A DNA stretch of 64,000 nt from Pseudomonas poae. Its GTDB lineage: Bacteria; Pseudomonadota; Gammaproteobacteria; Pseudomonadales; Pseudomonadaceae. Where the stretch lies: assembly GCA_028869255.1 (NCBI GenBank), contig CP110972.1, forward strand, positions 6,114,001 to 6,178,000, written 5' to 3'. Within the stretch, counting starts at the first letter, position 1; each line of letters starts with the position of its first letter. The position numbers and the translations under genes are program-made. Below the pieces are notes generated by a model. It had not been told where the DNA came from. It did no database searches and saw nothing but the letters and a program-made list of their open reading frames with translations. This document shows positions 1 through 8,899 of this stretch, in pieces.

Positions 1-232
1 GGCTGACCTTTTCCCCCACGTCACTGACCACGCCCGCCGCTTCGCCACCCGGCGAGAACGGGAAGGGCGGCTTGAACTGGTACTTGCCTTCGATGATCAG
101 GGTGTCCGGGAAGTTGACCCCGGCGGCATGCACGTCCAGCAGGATTTCGTTCTTCTTGATCGCCGGGCTTGCGATCTCTTCCAGCACCAGGGTTTCGGCG
201 GGGCCGAAGGCTTTGCACAGCACAGCTTTCAT
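1..232 (-). CDS. NADPH:quinone oxidoreductase / zinc-type alcohol dehydrogenase family, N-terminal part
   Basis: Only the first 77 codons are inside the window; the gene runs off the left edge. The product begins MKAVLCKAFGPAETL and continues with a GroES-like fold typical of medium-chain reductases, including the AAGVNFPDTLIIEGKYQ stretch and the PFSPGGEAAG segment. Enzymes of this family reduce quinones or enones with NADPH in the cytoplasm. It is divergent from the FliL-like gene, with about 150 bases between the starts. The substrate cannot be told from this fragment. Confidence 0.85.
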   Translation of the reverse strand, partial: MKAVLCKAFGPAETLVLEEIASPAIKKNEILLDVHAAGVNFPDTLIIEGKYQFKPPFPFSPGGEAAGVVSDVGEKVS

Positions 233-382
233 CGGACTATTCCTTTTGGCGTCGTGGCCGATAAGTGTAGGAGGGTACGCCCGTGGGTCAACGAGCATGC
301 CCGGGCCTGATAAGTCGCCATAAGCTTGTGCTCAGCCTTGCTAGCGTTATGCTACCTGGCAACCGAATGTGAGGAATGAACT

Positions 383-790
383 GTGAAAGCGTGGATCCTG
401 TTGATGCTGGCCCTGACCTTGCCGATGGCAGCCCAGGCCGAAGAGGCCAAAGAAGGCGAGGCGCCGAAAGTCAGCTATATCAGCCTGAGCCCGCCGTTCG
501 TGGGCAACTATGGCCTGGACGGCACGGGGAAACTCAAAGTGTTCAAGGCCGACATCGCCCTGCGCGTGACCGGCACCGAAGCGGCTGCGGCGGTCAAAGC
601 CAACGATCCCTTGATTCGTAACCAACTGGTGGCGCTGTTCACCCAGCAGACCAACGAAACCATGAGCACCGTCGACGGTAAGGAAAAACTGCGCCAGGAA
701 GCCCTCAAGCAAACCCAACAAGTGATGAACGACGAGACCGGCAAGCCGGTGGTGGAAGACCTGCTGTTCAACAACCTGATCATCCAGTAA
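383..790 (+). CDS. FliL-like flagellar basal body-associated family protein
   Basis: A 135-residue protein with a clear signal or anchor segment (residues 1-19, ending AAQA), followed by a FliL-type domain that includes YISLSPPFVGNY and the conserved FKADIALRV strand. FliL proteins sit at the inner membrane next to the stator and modulate flagellar torque. This copy is not near flagellar genes, so its role is inferred from the family only. The start is GTG, preceded by GAGGA about seven bases upstream. It appears monocistronic and is followed by a long inverted repeat. Confidence 0.75.
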   Translation: MKAWILLMLALTLPMAAQAEEAKEGEAPKVSYISLSPPFVGNYGLDGTGKLKVFKADIALRVTGTEAAAAVKANDPLIRNQLVALFTQQTNETMSTVDGKEKLRQEALKQTQQVMNDETGKPVVEDLLFNNLIIQ

Positions 791-834
791 GCCTGTTTCT
801 GCGGCGAGCGGGGCTTATGTGGCGAGCGGGGCTG

Positions 835-969
835 TTGTGGCGAGCGGGCTTGCCCGCGTTGGGCGGCGAAGCCGCCCCAAAACCAAACGCCGCGGTGCGC
901 CTGAAAAAATGTGGTGGACCAGGATGGGGCTGCTGCGCAGCCCAACGCGGGCAAGCCCGCTCGCCACAA
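835..969. repeat. Long intergenic inverted repeat, copy 1 of 3
   Basis: Two arms of about 30 bases (starting TTGTGGCGAGCGGGCTTGCC and ending with its complement) enclose about 75 bases that hold a second short inverted motif (GGCGAAGCCGCC on one side, GGGCTGCTGCGCAGCCC on the other). Similar structures occur at 13165-13295 and 38442-38575. The left side also carries two truncated extra arm copies (GGCGAGCGGGGCT). It lies between two genes pointing towards each other, so it may also act in mRNA 3' end formation. Confidence 0.85.
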
Positions 970-1007
970 CACCCCCTCCCACCACAACGAGCCCCCGCTC
1001 ACATCGA

Positions 1008-2126
1008 TCAAGACGCGAGGCTTTTGCGAAACCTGGCCAATGCCACCGCAAAAAACAACAGCCCGATCCCCGCCAGCGCCAGCAAATCCGGCCACACCAC
1101 GCTCACCCCGGCATCCCTGAACAAAATCGCCGCACTCAAGCTCACAAAATGCGTCGACGGCGAGCCCTGCATCACCCATTGCAACCATTCGGGCATGCTG
1201 TCCAACGGCGTACTGCCGCCTGACAGCAACAGCATCGGGATAATCACCGGGATCGCCAGCAAGCCGAACTGCGGGGTGGAGCGGGCGAGGGTCGCGAGGA
1301 AGATCCCCAACGCGGTGCTGGCAAACAGGTACAGCGCCGTGACGAACAGAAACAGGCTCAGCGACCCGGCCAGCGGCACGCCGAGCAGCCCTTTGACCAC
1401 CACCTCCAACGACAGCCAGGTACACAGCACCACCACCAGCATATTGCTCCAGATTTTTGCCAGCATGATTTCCAGCGCAGTCAGCGGCAGCACCAGCAGG
1501 TGGTCGAGGGTGCCGTGCTCGCGTTCGCGCAGCAGCGCGGTGCCGGTCAGGACGATGGCGAGGATGGTGATGTTGTTGATGATCTGGATCACCGCCAGAA
1601 ACCAGCCGCCCTCCAGGTTGGTGTTGAACAGGGCCCGGGTCGTGAGCAGGGCCGGTGCTTGGCTGGCCACATCGGTTTGCCCACTGTAGGTCAGCAGCTC
1701 GCGCTGGAGAATCCGCCCGATGTAGCCTGCGCCCATGAACGCCTGGCTCATCGCCGTGGCGTCGACGTTGACCTGCACAGCGGGCTGGCGGCCGGCCAAC
1801 AGGTCGGCCTGGAAGTTCGCTGGCACGTTGATCACGAAGGTGTATTCGCCACTGTCCATGACCTTGTCCAACTGGTCGTAGGCCAGCGGCGCGGGTGGCT
1901 GAAACTCGGGCGGCTGCAGCGCCTCGGCCATTTGCCGGGAGAGTGCGCTGTGGTCTTCATCGACAAACGCTACGCTGGCGTTGTGCACACCAATCACCGA
2001 GCCGGCGGCGGGCATGTAGATGGCCACGGTGAAGGCGTAGAACAAAAACAGCAGCAGCACGCTGTCATGGCGCAGGCTGGTGAGTTCTTTGAGGCCCAGC
2101 CGCAAGATATGCGCAAGCGTATGCAT
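1008..2126 (-). CDS. ABC-2 type transporter permease (YhhJ-like)
   Basis: A 372-residue membrane protein: one N-terminal membrane segment near residues 25-45, a large periplasmic domain, then about five C-terminal membrane segments. The conserved cytoplasmic stretch LLREREHGTLDHLLVLPLT is typical of ABC-2 permeases. The ATG was chosen because it overlaps the stop codon of the upstream ATPase gene by one base, a usual sign of translational coupling. It forms an export operon with the RbbA-like ATPase and the HlyD adaptor, matching the yhiI-yhiH(rbbA)-yhhJ arrangement of E. coli. Substrate unknown. Confidence 0.85.
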   Translation of the reverse strand: MHTLAHILRLGLKELTSLRHDSVLLLFLFYAFTVAIYMPAAGSVIGVHNASVAFVDEDHSALSRQMAEALQPPEFQPPAPLAYDQLDKVMDSGEYTFVINVPANFQADLLAGRQPAVQVNVDATAMSQAFMGAGYIGRILQRELLTYSGQTDVASQAPALLTTRALFNTNLEGGWFLAVIQIINNITILAIVLTGTALLREREHGTLDHLLVLPLTALEIMLAKIWSNMLVVVLCTWLSLEVVVKGLLGVPLAGSLSLFLFVTALYLFASTALGIFLATLARSTPQFGLLAIPVIIPMLLLSGGSTPLDSMPEWLQWVMQGSPSTHFVSLSAAILFRDAGVSVVWPDLLALAGIGLLFFAVALARFRKSLAS

Positions 2127-4842
2127 CAGGCCTCCTGTTTCTTGAGCATCACCAGGCTCAACCCGGTAAACCCGACGAAAAACCCGAACAGCGCCAGGCA
2201 TTGCGGCCACAACTGGCGCAGGTCCAGAGCCTTGGTGAAAGTGCCCACGGCGATATCCAGGAAGTGCCCGGCGGGAAACAGCATGCCCATCAGCGCCGCC
2301 GCGCCTTCCAGGGACGAGCGTGGCACGATCAGCCCGGAGAACTGGATGGTCGGCAGGCTGGTGATGATCATGGTGCCGAGGATCGCCGCGATCTGGGTAC
2401 GGGTGAACGCGGAAATCAGCAGGCCCATGCTGGTGGTGGCCAGCACGTACAGCAGACCGCCGAAGGCCAGGGTCAGGCCGCTGCCCTTGAATGGCACGCC
2501 GAACAGCCAGCGGTTCATTGCCACCAGCAGCGCCAGGTTGACCAGGCTCACCGCCAGGTACGGCGCCTGTTTGCCCAGCAGGAACTCCAGGCGGGTCAGC
2601 GGTGTGGCGTAGAAGTTGGTGATCGAGCCCAGCTCTTTTTCGCGCACGATGCCCAGCGCGGTGAGCATCGCCGGGATAAACGCCAGGATCAGTGCCATCA
2701 CCCCCGGACCGATGGCATTCACGCTGACCACGTCCTGGTTATAGCGAAAGCGTGTTTCCAGCTTGGCGGCGGCCTGGTTGCTGCGCGGCAGGCTGCTCAA
2801 TTCGGCCAGCTGCGTGAGGTTGCCCTGGTGCACCGCCTCTACATAGTTGCGGCTGGTTTCGGCGCGAAACGGCATGCCGCCATCGAGCCACGCGGCCACG
2901 GTGGGTTGGCGACCGGCGTAGAGGTCGCGGCCGAAACCCGGCGGGATTTCCAGGGCCAATTTGATTTCCGAACGTTGCAGGCGCCGGTGCAATTGCGTTG
3001 AGTCGCGGATGGCCGGCTGCTCGGCGAAATACCGCGAGCTGCGAAAGGCTTCCAGGTAGGCGCGGCTTTGTGGGGTCTGGTCCTGGTCGTACACGGCGAA
3101 AGCGAGGTTTTCCACGTCCAGGGAAATGCCGTAGCCGAAGATCACCATCATGAACATCGCGCCAAGCAGAGCGAAAGCCATGCGCACCTTGTCGCGCAGC
3201 AGTTCCTTGCCTTCACGGCTGGCCACGGCCAGCAGGCGGGTCAGGCTGAAACCGCGTTTGTTGACGGGCGGCGCGCTGGTTTCGCTGACGGTTTTGGCGG
3301 TTGCGGCAGGCTCGGGGTCGCCCTGGGCCTGTTCCAGGCAGGTGACGAACGCAGCCTCCAGGGTGTCGCCATGAAATTGCTGTTGCAGCGCATTCGGCGT
3401 ATCGCAGGCCAGCACCTTGCCCGCGTGCATCAAGGAGATGCGGTCGCAGCGTTGGGCTTCGTTCATAAAGTGGGTAGACAGGAAAATCGTCACCCCTTGC
3501 TCGCGGGACAGTTCGATCAGCAGCCGCCAGAAGTCATCCCGCGCCGCCGGATCGACGCCCGAGGTCGGTTCATCGAGGATCAGCACTTCGGGGCGATGCA
3601 GCACCGCAACCGCCAGGGACAGACGCTGACGCAGGCCCAGCGGCAGCTCGCCGGACGGTTGCTCGGCGACGTCACCGAGGTCGAAGCGCTGGACCAGTTC
3701 ATCAATGCGTGCGCCACTGTCGGCCTTGGGCAGGTCGAACAGTTGCGCATGGAGTACCAGGTTCTGGCGCACGCTCAGCTCGCCATACAGCGAGAAACTT
3801 TGCGACATGAAGCCCACGCGCTTGCGGGTGGCCAGGTCCTTGGCGTTAACCGGGTTACCCAGCAGCGTGGCGCTGCCTTCGGTGGCCGGCATCAGCCCGG
3901 TGAGGACTTTCATGGTGGTGGTCTTGCCGCAGCCGTTGGAGCCGAGGAAGCCGAAAATCTCGCCTCGACCGATAGCAAAACTGACCTTGTTTACGGCGGT
4001 GAAATCCCCGAAGCGCAGGGTCAGGTCGTGGGCTTCGATGGCGATATCGGCGGTGGCGTTGGCCCTGGGCGGGATTACCAGCGGCTGGTTGTTGTGGGCG
4101 CTGTCGCCCTGGAAGTGGGTGAATGCTTCATCCAGCTTGCCGCTGGGGGTGGCGGCCGCCAGCTCGCGGCTCAGGCCATCGGCGATCAGCTTGCCACGGT
4201 CGAGCATCAGGCAATGTTCGAATTGCTCGGCCTCTTCCATGTAGGCCGTGGCCACCAGCAGCGTCAGTTGTGGGCGTTCGCTGCGTACGGTTTCGACCAG
4301 TTCCCAGAAGCGCCGGCGTGACAGCGGGTCGACGCCGGTGGTGGGTTCGTCGAGGATCAGCAAGTCCGGGTCGTGGATCAGTGCGCAGCACAGGCCGAGC
4401 TTCTGCTTCATCCCCCGGACAGCTTGCCGGCCGGGCGTTCGGCGAAGCGTGCGAGGTCAGTGGCCAGCAGCAAGTTGTGCATACGCTGGTCGCAGTCGGC
4501 TTTCGACAGCCCGAACAGCGTGGCAAAGAAGCGGATGTTTTCGCTGATGGACAGCTCGGGGTACAGGTTGCCGCCCAAGCCTTGCGGCATGAAAGCGATT
4601 CGCGGGTACAGGCGGTTGCGGTGGCGGCGGTCTGCGATGGAGCCGCCGAGCACCTCCAGCTGGCCGTCCTGCAGCTTTTTGACCCCGGCGATCAGCCCCA
4701 GCAGGCTCGACTTGCCCGCGCCATCCGGGCCGATCAGCCCACAGCGGGTGCCGGCGGGCAGGCTGAAGGCGATGTCGACCAGTGCCTGTTGCTGGCCGTA
4801 GCGGTGGTGGATGCCCGTGGCGTGCAGCGCCAGGACGGTCAT
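2126..4842 (-). pseudogene. rbbA: RbbA-like double-ATPase ABC transporter, broken by one frameshift
   Basis: The first frame (4842 to 4408) encodes the first nucleotide-binding domain with Walker A GPDGAGKSS and stops exactly at the ABC signature (KLSGG). The second frame resumes with MKQKLGLCCALIHDP and Walker B LLILDEPTTGVDP, then a second ATPase domain (Walker A GSNGCGKTT, Walker B VLILDEPTSGVDP) and a C-terminal ABC-2 permease domain. One missing base in the five-C run at 4412-4416 explains the break; restoring it gives 905 residues, the length expected for RbbA/YhiH. It starts inside the end of the HlyD gene (ATGA overlap). It may be a real mutation or a homopolymer error. Confidence 0.85.
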
Positions 4843-5804
4843 TGCAGGTTGGCCGGCCAGTCGATGTCAGCCGTGCGCACATAGCCGGCACCGGGCATGC
4901 CGGGTTTGGCCTGGGGCACGGCGCTGGGTTGGGTCAGGTGCAGTTTTACCCGAAACACCAGCTTCTGGCGTTCGTCGCGGGTCTCCACTTCCTTGGGGGT
5001 GAACTGGGATTTGGCCGCGACAAAGCTGATCTTGGCCGGCAACGACTGGTCGGGCAGGGCGTCGAGGAGCACCCGCGCTTCACTGCCGACAGTCAGTCGA
5101 CCGGTCACGGACGCTGGCAGGTAGAGGTTCATGTACTGATCTTGTGGGTCGATCAGCAACAGCACGCGGCCACCGGCGCCGAGCACTTCGCCGGGTTCGG
5201 CCAGGCGCAGCTGGATAATCCCGTCGATGGGCGCCCGCAGGCTGCTGTCATCGATTTCGCTGGTGAGCTGGGCGACCTGGGCCTGGGCCGCGCCAATCGC
5301 AGCTTTCACCGAGTTGACTTGGGCTTGCGCAGCGATCACTGCCGCATTGCCGGTGTTTTGGCGCGCCTGTTGCTGGTCGATCAACTGGCTGCTGGCGAAG
5401 CCGCGCTTGTACAGCTCCTGGGTGCGCTTGAGCTCTTGGTTGGCCAGTAATTGCTCACTCTGGCGCAGTTGCACATTGGCCTCGGCGGAGGCGAAATTTT
5501 CCTTTGCGCGCAGCACTTCGGCTTCGGCCTGGGCGCGCTGGGCCTCAAGGGTGCGGGTGTCCATGCGGGCCAGCAGTTGGCCCTTGAGCACGTTGTCGCC
5601 TTCATCCACACGCACTTCGGCCAGACGCCCGGGGATTTTGGCGGCGATCTGCACTTCGGTGGATTCCAGGCGGCCGTTGCCCATGCTCAAGCCTTCGGGC
5701 AGGCGGTCCTGTGTCGACCGCCAGTAACCGAAGCCACCGGCACCCAGCAACAGGGCGATCAGGGCGATGGCGAAAAGGCGGGACATATGATGGTTCGTAG
5801 ACAT
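4839..5804 (-). CDS. HlyD/EmrA-type periplasmic adaptor protein
   Basis: A 321-residue membrane fusion protein: N-terminal membrane anchor (about residues 7-23), biotinyl-lipoyl half-motif (IPGRLAEVRVDEGDNVLKGQ), a long coiled-coil hairpin rich in Ala, Gln and Glu, the second lipoyl half (SLRAPIDGIIQLRLAEPGEV) and a beta-barrel. It would link the downstream ABC exporter to an outer-membrane channel. The internal ATG was preferred over one 18 bases upstream because AGGA sits seven bases before it. It is first in the three-gene export operon. Confidence 0.88.
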   Translation of the reverse strand: MSTNHHMSRLFAIALIALLLGAGGFGYWRSTQDRLPEGLSMGNGRLESTEVQIAAKIPGRLAEVRVDEGDNVLKGQLLARMDTRTLEAQRAQAEAEVLRAKENFASAEANVQLRQSEQLLANQELKRTQELYKRGFASSQLIDQQQARQNTGNAAVIAAQAQVNSVKAAIGAAQAQVAQLTSEIDDSSLRAPIDGIIQLRLAEPGEVLGAGGRVLLLIDPQDQYMNLYLPASVTGRLTVGSEARVLLDALPDQSLPAKISFVAAKSQFTPKEVETRDERQKLVFRVKLHLTQPSAVPQAKPGMPGAGYVRTADIDWPANLQ

Positions 5805-5944
5805 GGCTGCATCCTGCGGCATTAGCGTCCCAGTTTGACCGATATAGCCCGAAGGCCCTTGATGCCGGTCAAATGAAGCGCAAGCCTAACCCGCTTGGCA
5901 CGCAGATGCATGCGGCAAAAGTGTGACCGCAGGGTTCTGCCTTT

Positions 5945-6393
5945 TCAGCGCAGTGCCAGCACCGCCGCCCATTGCTCGGCGGTGACCGGCATCACCGAGA
6001 GGCGGCTGCCTTTTTGTACCAGGGCAGTTCGGCAAGTGCCGTCTGTTGTTTCAGATAGCCGAGGCCCAGCACTTTGGGGAAGGTCTGGACATGCGCCACA
6101 TTGATCGCACTCCATGGATTTTTTTCCGGGCTGGCCTTGGCGTCGAAATAGTGGCTGTCCGGCTCCAGCGCCGTGGGGTCCGGGTAGGCGGCCTCGACGA
6201 TTTTGCCGATCCCGGCAATGCCCGGCTCGGGGCAACTGGAGTGGTAGAAGAAAAATTGGTCACCCACGGCCATGGCGCGCAAAAAATTGCGCGCCTGATA
6301 GTTGCGAACCCCGTCCCAGCGGGCTTCGCCAAGCTTTTCCAGGCCCTTGATGGAGAGTTCGTCGGGCTCTGATTTCATCAGCCAGTAGGCCAT
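5945..6393 (-). pseudogene. EVE domain protein, frameshifted near its C terminus
   Basis: It begins MAYWLMKSEPDELSIKGLEK and contains WDGVRNYQARNFLR and FFFYHSS, hallmarks of the EVE fold, a PUA-like domain thought to bind modified bases in nucleic acids. The frame breaks after ALAELP around 6019-6025. The neighbouring frame supplies the expected tail, VQKGSRLSVMPVTAEQW. One missing base next to the CCAGG at 6019-6023 restores a 149-residue protein. Without repair the product would end 28 bases later in an unrelated tail. The upstream 25 codons of the open frame are not needed; start chosen by family alignment. Confidence 0.82.
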
Positions 6394-6589
6394 TTTGGGG
6401 CTCCTGAAAAAGGCATTGGGCAAGTTGTCCGGCAATTTTATGACAAACCGACAGTCGGTTGGCGTCAAGGTTTGCGTGTTGGTTCACGTTAACGCAGAAT
6501 GCCGGGATTTTAAGCTTGACACTGCTGCAACGGGCTACTTTAGGAACGTTGTTAACATCGTGTACGAGGTGCCTGAAGGGGGGCAATCG

Positions 6590-6739
6590 ATGCAACGTAA
6601 GCCGGATTTACTATGGATTTTGGTGATTTTGTTTGGTCTGGGTGTCGTGACCACCGGGTATGCACAAAGCTTGTGGTCGAACAAAACCGATGCCCCTGTT
6701 GAGCTGGCTCAGCAACAGCCGCAACCGTTCAAGCGTTAA
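6590..6739 (+). CDS. Small single-pass membrane or secreted protein, 49 residues
   Basis: Starts MQRKPDLLWILVILFGLGVV, with a hydrophobic segment at residues 7-24, followed by a short polar tail rich in Gln. A purine-rich run (GAAGGGGGG, 6575-6583) ends six bases before the ATG. The gene ends seven bases before the convergent ygfA stop. No domain is recognised and the function is unknown; the coding call rests on the plausible ribosome site and the clean hydrophobic profile. Confidence 0.55.
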   Translation: MQRKPDLLWILVILFGLGVVTTGYAQSLWSNKTDAPVELAQQQPQPFKR

Positions 6740-6746
6740 CCCTTCT

Positions 6747-7376
6747 TCAAGGCGCCGCTGATTCCAGTGGCGCCTGTGCGATATACCATCGTTTGTCAGT
6801 GACGGTGCCTGCCAACGGCACATCCCAGCTCGCTTGCACCAGTCGTTCGACTTTCTGACATTCATGGGCCAGGCCCAGCAGGGTCGGCTTGCGCCAGCTT
6901 TGGCGTCGCGCCAGGTAGGCGAGGCTGCGGTCATAGAAGCCGCCGCCCATGCCCAGTCGCCCACCGGCATCATCAAACCCCACCAGCGGCAGCAGCACCA
7001 GGTCCAGCGCCCAGACCTTGCGTTGTCGGCTGATATTCACCCGTGGCTCCAGGATGCGAAAACGGTTGGGCAAAAGCTTTTCCCCGGGGCGCACGCGCTG
7101 GAACACCATCTTGGTTCGCGGCCAGGCGCTGAGCACCGGCAGATAGGTGGCCTTGCCTCGACGCTGGGCAGCGCGCAGCAGCAAGCGCGGATCGATTTCA
7201 CCGTCCGTCGGTAGATACAAAGAGATATGTCTGGCCCGGCGAAACAGCGGGTGCTGTGCCAGTTGCCGATACAGGCCATGGGCCGCCTTACGCTGCTCGC
7301 TCGGGGTGAGGGCGCGGCGGGCCTGGCGCAACATGCGTCGAAGGTGCGGACGGGAAAGCGGCGCAGGTTCGGTCAT
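6747..7376 (-). CDS. ygfA: 5-formyltetrahydrofolate cyclo-ligase
   Basis: A 209-residue cytoplasmic enzyme converting 5-formyl-THF to 5,10-methenyl-THF with ATP. Family features include the basic N-terminal helix RPHLRRMLRQARRAL, LYLPTDGEIDPRLLL, and the nucleotide and folate-binding motif GRLGMGGGFYDRSLAYL near residues 140-156. It lies directly downstream of 6S RNA in the same orientation, as in most gammaproteobacteria. The start chosen (MTEPAPLS) is 14 codons inside the longest frame and lies just after an intrinsic terminator, so the upstream codons would be read through the hairpin. Confidence 0.93.
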   Translation of the reverse strand: MTEPAPLSRPHLRRMLRQARRALTPSEQRKAAHGLYRQLAQHPLFRRARHISLYLPTDGEIDPRLLLRAAQRRGKATYLPVLSAWPRTKMVFQRVRPGEKLLPNRFRILEPRVNISRQRKVWALDLVLLPLVGFDDAGGRLGMGGGFYDRSLAYLARRQSWRKPTLLGLAHECQKVERLVQASWDVPLAGTVTDKRWYIAQAPLESAAP

Positions 7377-7390
7377 GGTTTTCGGCTCAT

Positions 7391-7420
7391 AAAACAATGC
7401 CAGTCCGAGGACTGGCATTG
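7391..7420 (-). terminator. Intrinsic terminator between 6S RNA and ygfA
   Basis: A perfect 12-base inverted repeat (CAATGCCAGTCC / GGACTGGCATTG, two-base loop) is followed on the minus strand by TTTT. It lies only 15 bases before the ygfA start codon, so it can separate 6S RNA from ygfA or attenuate read-through into it. Confidence 0.75.
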
Positions 7421-7431
7421 AGTTTGGGAAT

Positions 7432-7611
7432 TCAGGCTCCCCGACAGAACCGCTGTCGACTAAGCCCTTGAACCCGAAAGTTCAAGGTGGAAGAAGCAGT
7501 AGGCTTTAAGGCTTTCCGTCTAGCGGACATGCACACCAGCCCAACGTGCAACTTCCAGGGTAGTGCGAATCGGCTCCGGGACATCGCCGACTGGCAAGCA
7601 CGCCAGGGAGT
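7432..7611 (-). ncRNA. ssrS: 6S RNA
   Basis: On the minus strand the segment shows the conserved 6S parts: GTCCCGGAGCCGATTCGC near the 5' side, GAAAGCCTTAAAGCCTACTGC-like central strand, the CACCTTGAAC-loop-GTTCAAGGGCTTA hairpin, and a 3' strand (GGGGAGCC) that pairs with the CTCCC at the 5' end. 6S RNA mimics an open promoter and binds sigma-70 RNA polymerase in stationary phase. Position between zapA and ygfA is the classic one. A TATACT box at 7618-7623 fixes the start near 7611; the 3' end is approximate. Confidence 0.92.
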
Positions 7612-7617
7612 GGGGCG

Positions 7618-7623
7618 AGTATA
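7618..7623 (-). promoter_or_regulatory. -10 box of the 6S RNA promoter
   Basis: TATACT on the minus strand, seven bases upstream of the inferred 6S RNA 5' end. No strong -35 was identified. Confidence 0.6.
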
Positions 7624-7642
7624 CCTTAAACAGTCTCGGCAA

Positions 7643-7960
7643 TCAGCCCTTGGGTGCGTCTGAGTCGCTCGAAAGTACCAGATCAACACGTTCCAGCAGG
7701 TCACGCACCTGCTCACGCGTCGAGCCGCTGGCCTGCACGTCGGGGCGTTCCTGCTTATGCAGCAGGTCATGGGTGATATTCAGCGCGGCCATCACAGCGA
7801 TGCGGTCGGCGCCGATGACTTTGCCGCTGCTGCGGATTTCACGCATCTTGCCATCCAGGTAGCGGGCGGCGCTCACCAGGTTGTTGCGCTCTTCCTGGGG
7901 GCAGATGATCGAATATTCTTTGTCGAGGATCTGCACGGTGACGCTATTGCTTGAACTCAT
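7643..7960 (-). CDS. zapA: Cell division protein ZapA
   Basis: A 105-residue protein beginning MSSSNSVTVQILDKEYSIIC, with the N-terminal beta domain and a C-terminal coiled-coil helix (HDLLHKQERP onward). ZapA binds FtsZ and bundles protofilaments at the division ring. Its start overlaps the stop of the upstream ZapB-like gene by four bases. It lies upstream of 6S RNA in the same direction, as in related genomes. Confidence 0.92.
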   Translation of the reverse strand: MSSSNSVTVQILDKEYSIICPQEERNNLVSAARYLDGKMREIRSSGKVIGADRIAVMAALNITHDLLHKQERPDVQASGSTREQVRDLLERVDLVLSSDSDAPKG

Positions 7961-8166
7961 GAGTCTTGCTCCAGGGCCTTCAGGCGCGAAATCATCGATT
8001 CGACCTTACGCCGGGCGATTTCGTTTTTTTCAATGAGGTGAGCGCGTTCCTCGCGCCAGGTCTTTTCCTGAGCTAATAGGAGTCCGTTTTGACTCTTAAG
8101 TTGCTCGACCCGAGTAATTAGCAATTCGAGTCTGGCCATCAGCGCTTGCAGGTCGGTGTCTTCCAT
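7957..8166 (-). CDS. TIGR02449 family coiled-coil protein (ZapB-like)
   Basis: A 69-residue, highly charged coiled coil (MEDTDLQALMARLELLITRV and onward) with heptad-like Leu spacing over nearly its whole length. Such proteins are encoded next to zapA in pseudomonads and are thought to act with ZapA at the division ring; that role is inferred from context. The ATG inside the longest frame was chosen because the preceding 11 codons look like untranslated leader. Overlaps zapA by four bases. Confidence 0.85.
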   Translation of the reverse strand: MEDTDLQALMARLELLITRVEQLKSQNGLLLAQEKTWREERAHLIEKNEIARRKVESMISRLKALEQDS

Positions 8167-8304
8167 TGGGTTCCACTGGATTTGTCTGATGAATGGCAAC
8201 TGCAGGATAAACGATCTGACGCCCTTGATAGTCTTGGTACGTCTGCCGGTGCTAGGATACAGCGCTCCATTCTAGACATTGCGCCGTCTGGCGCCTAGCT
8301 CACC

Positions 8305-8862
8305 ATGCCCATTCAGAACTCCCCGTACGACGCTTTTTCCAAACTGCTGAGCACCAGCGGCCACCCATGCTCGCCTGCCGAACTGCACGGCGTGTTGCTG
8401 GGCCGCAGTTGCACCGGTGTTGGCTTTGACGCCGACAACTGGCTGGCCGATGTGGCCGAGCTGCTGGAAAAGGAACCAGAAGATAATGTGCGCGCCGCGC
8501 TGATCGGCCTGCAGGAAATGGTCAAGGGCGAACTGACCGGTGATGACGTCACCGTGGTCCTGCTGCTGCCGACCGATGACGCGCCGCTCGCCGACCGCGC
8601 CGCCGCACTGGGCCAGTGGTGCCAAGGCTTTCTGCATGGCTTCGGCGTGAACGCCGGCGGCCTCGACCTGAGCACCGATGCCCAGGAAGTGTTGCAGGAC
8701 TTGGCTGCCATCTCTCAGGTGCAAGACGCCCTGGAGGAGTCCGAAGACGGCGAAAGCGATTACATGGAAGTCATGGAATACCTGCGCGTCGCGCCACTGC
8801 TGCTGTTCACCGAGACCCGAAAGTCCGCTGAACCCGCCGCTCTCAAGCCGTCGTTGCACTAA
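8305..8862 (+). CDS. ygfB: YgfB/UPF0149 family protein
   Basis: A 185-residue acidic protein with the family pattern [12 protein letters not shown] near residue 27, [10 protein letters not shown] near residue 108 and an acidic stretch ([20 protein letters not shown]) before the C terminus. In P. aeruginosa YgfB has been linked to control of the ampDh3 amidase and beta-lactam resistance. It is first in a run of same-strand genes, with pepP starting 37 bases downstream, and is divergent from the ZapB-like gene. Confidence 0.9.
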   Translation: MPIQNSPYDAFSKLLSTSGHPCSPAELHGVLLGRSCTGVGFDADNWLADVAELLEKEPEDNVRAALIGLQEMVKGELTGDDVTVVLLLPTDDAPLADRAAALGQWCQGFLHGFGVNAGGLDLSTDAQEVLQDLAAISQVQDALEESEDGESDYMEVMEYLRVAPLLLFTETRKSAEPAALKPSLH

Positions 8863-8899
8863 GGCCGTCGCTGCACTAAGCAAGGAAACCCATCTGCCC

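Noticed and set aside
5895..5909. Sigma-54-like promoter TGGCACG-CAGA-TGCA
   Set aside because: The GG and GC elements are one base too close, and no gene starts in that direction downstream.
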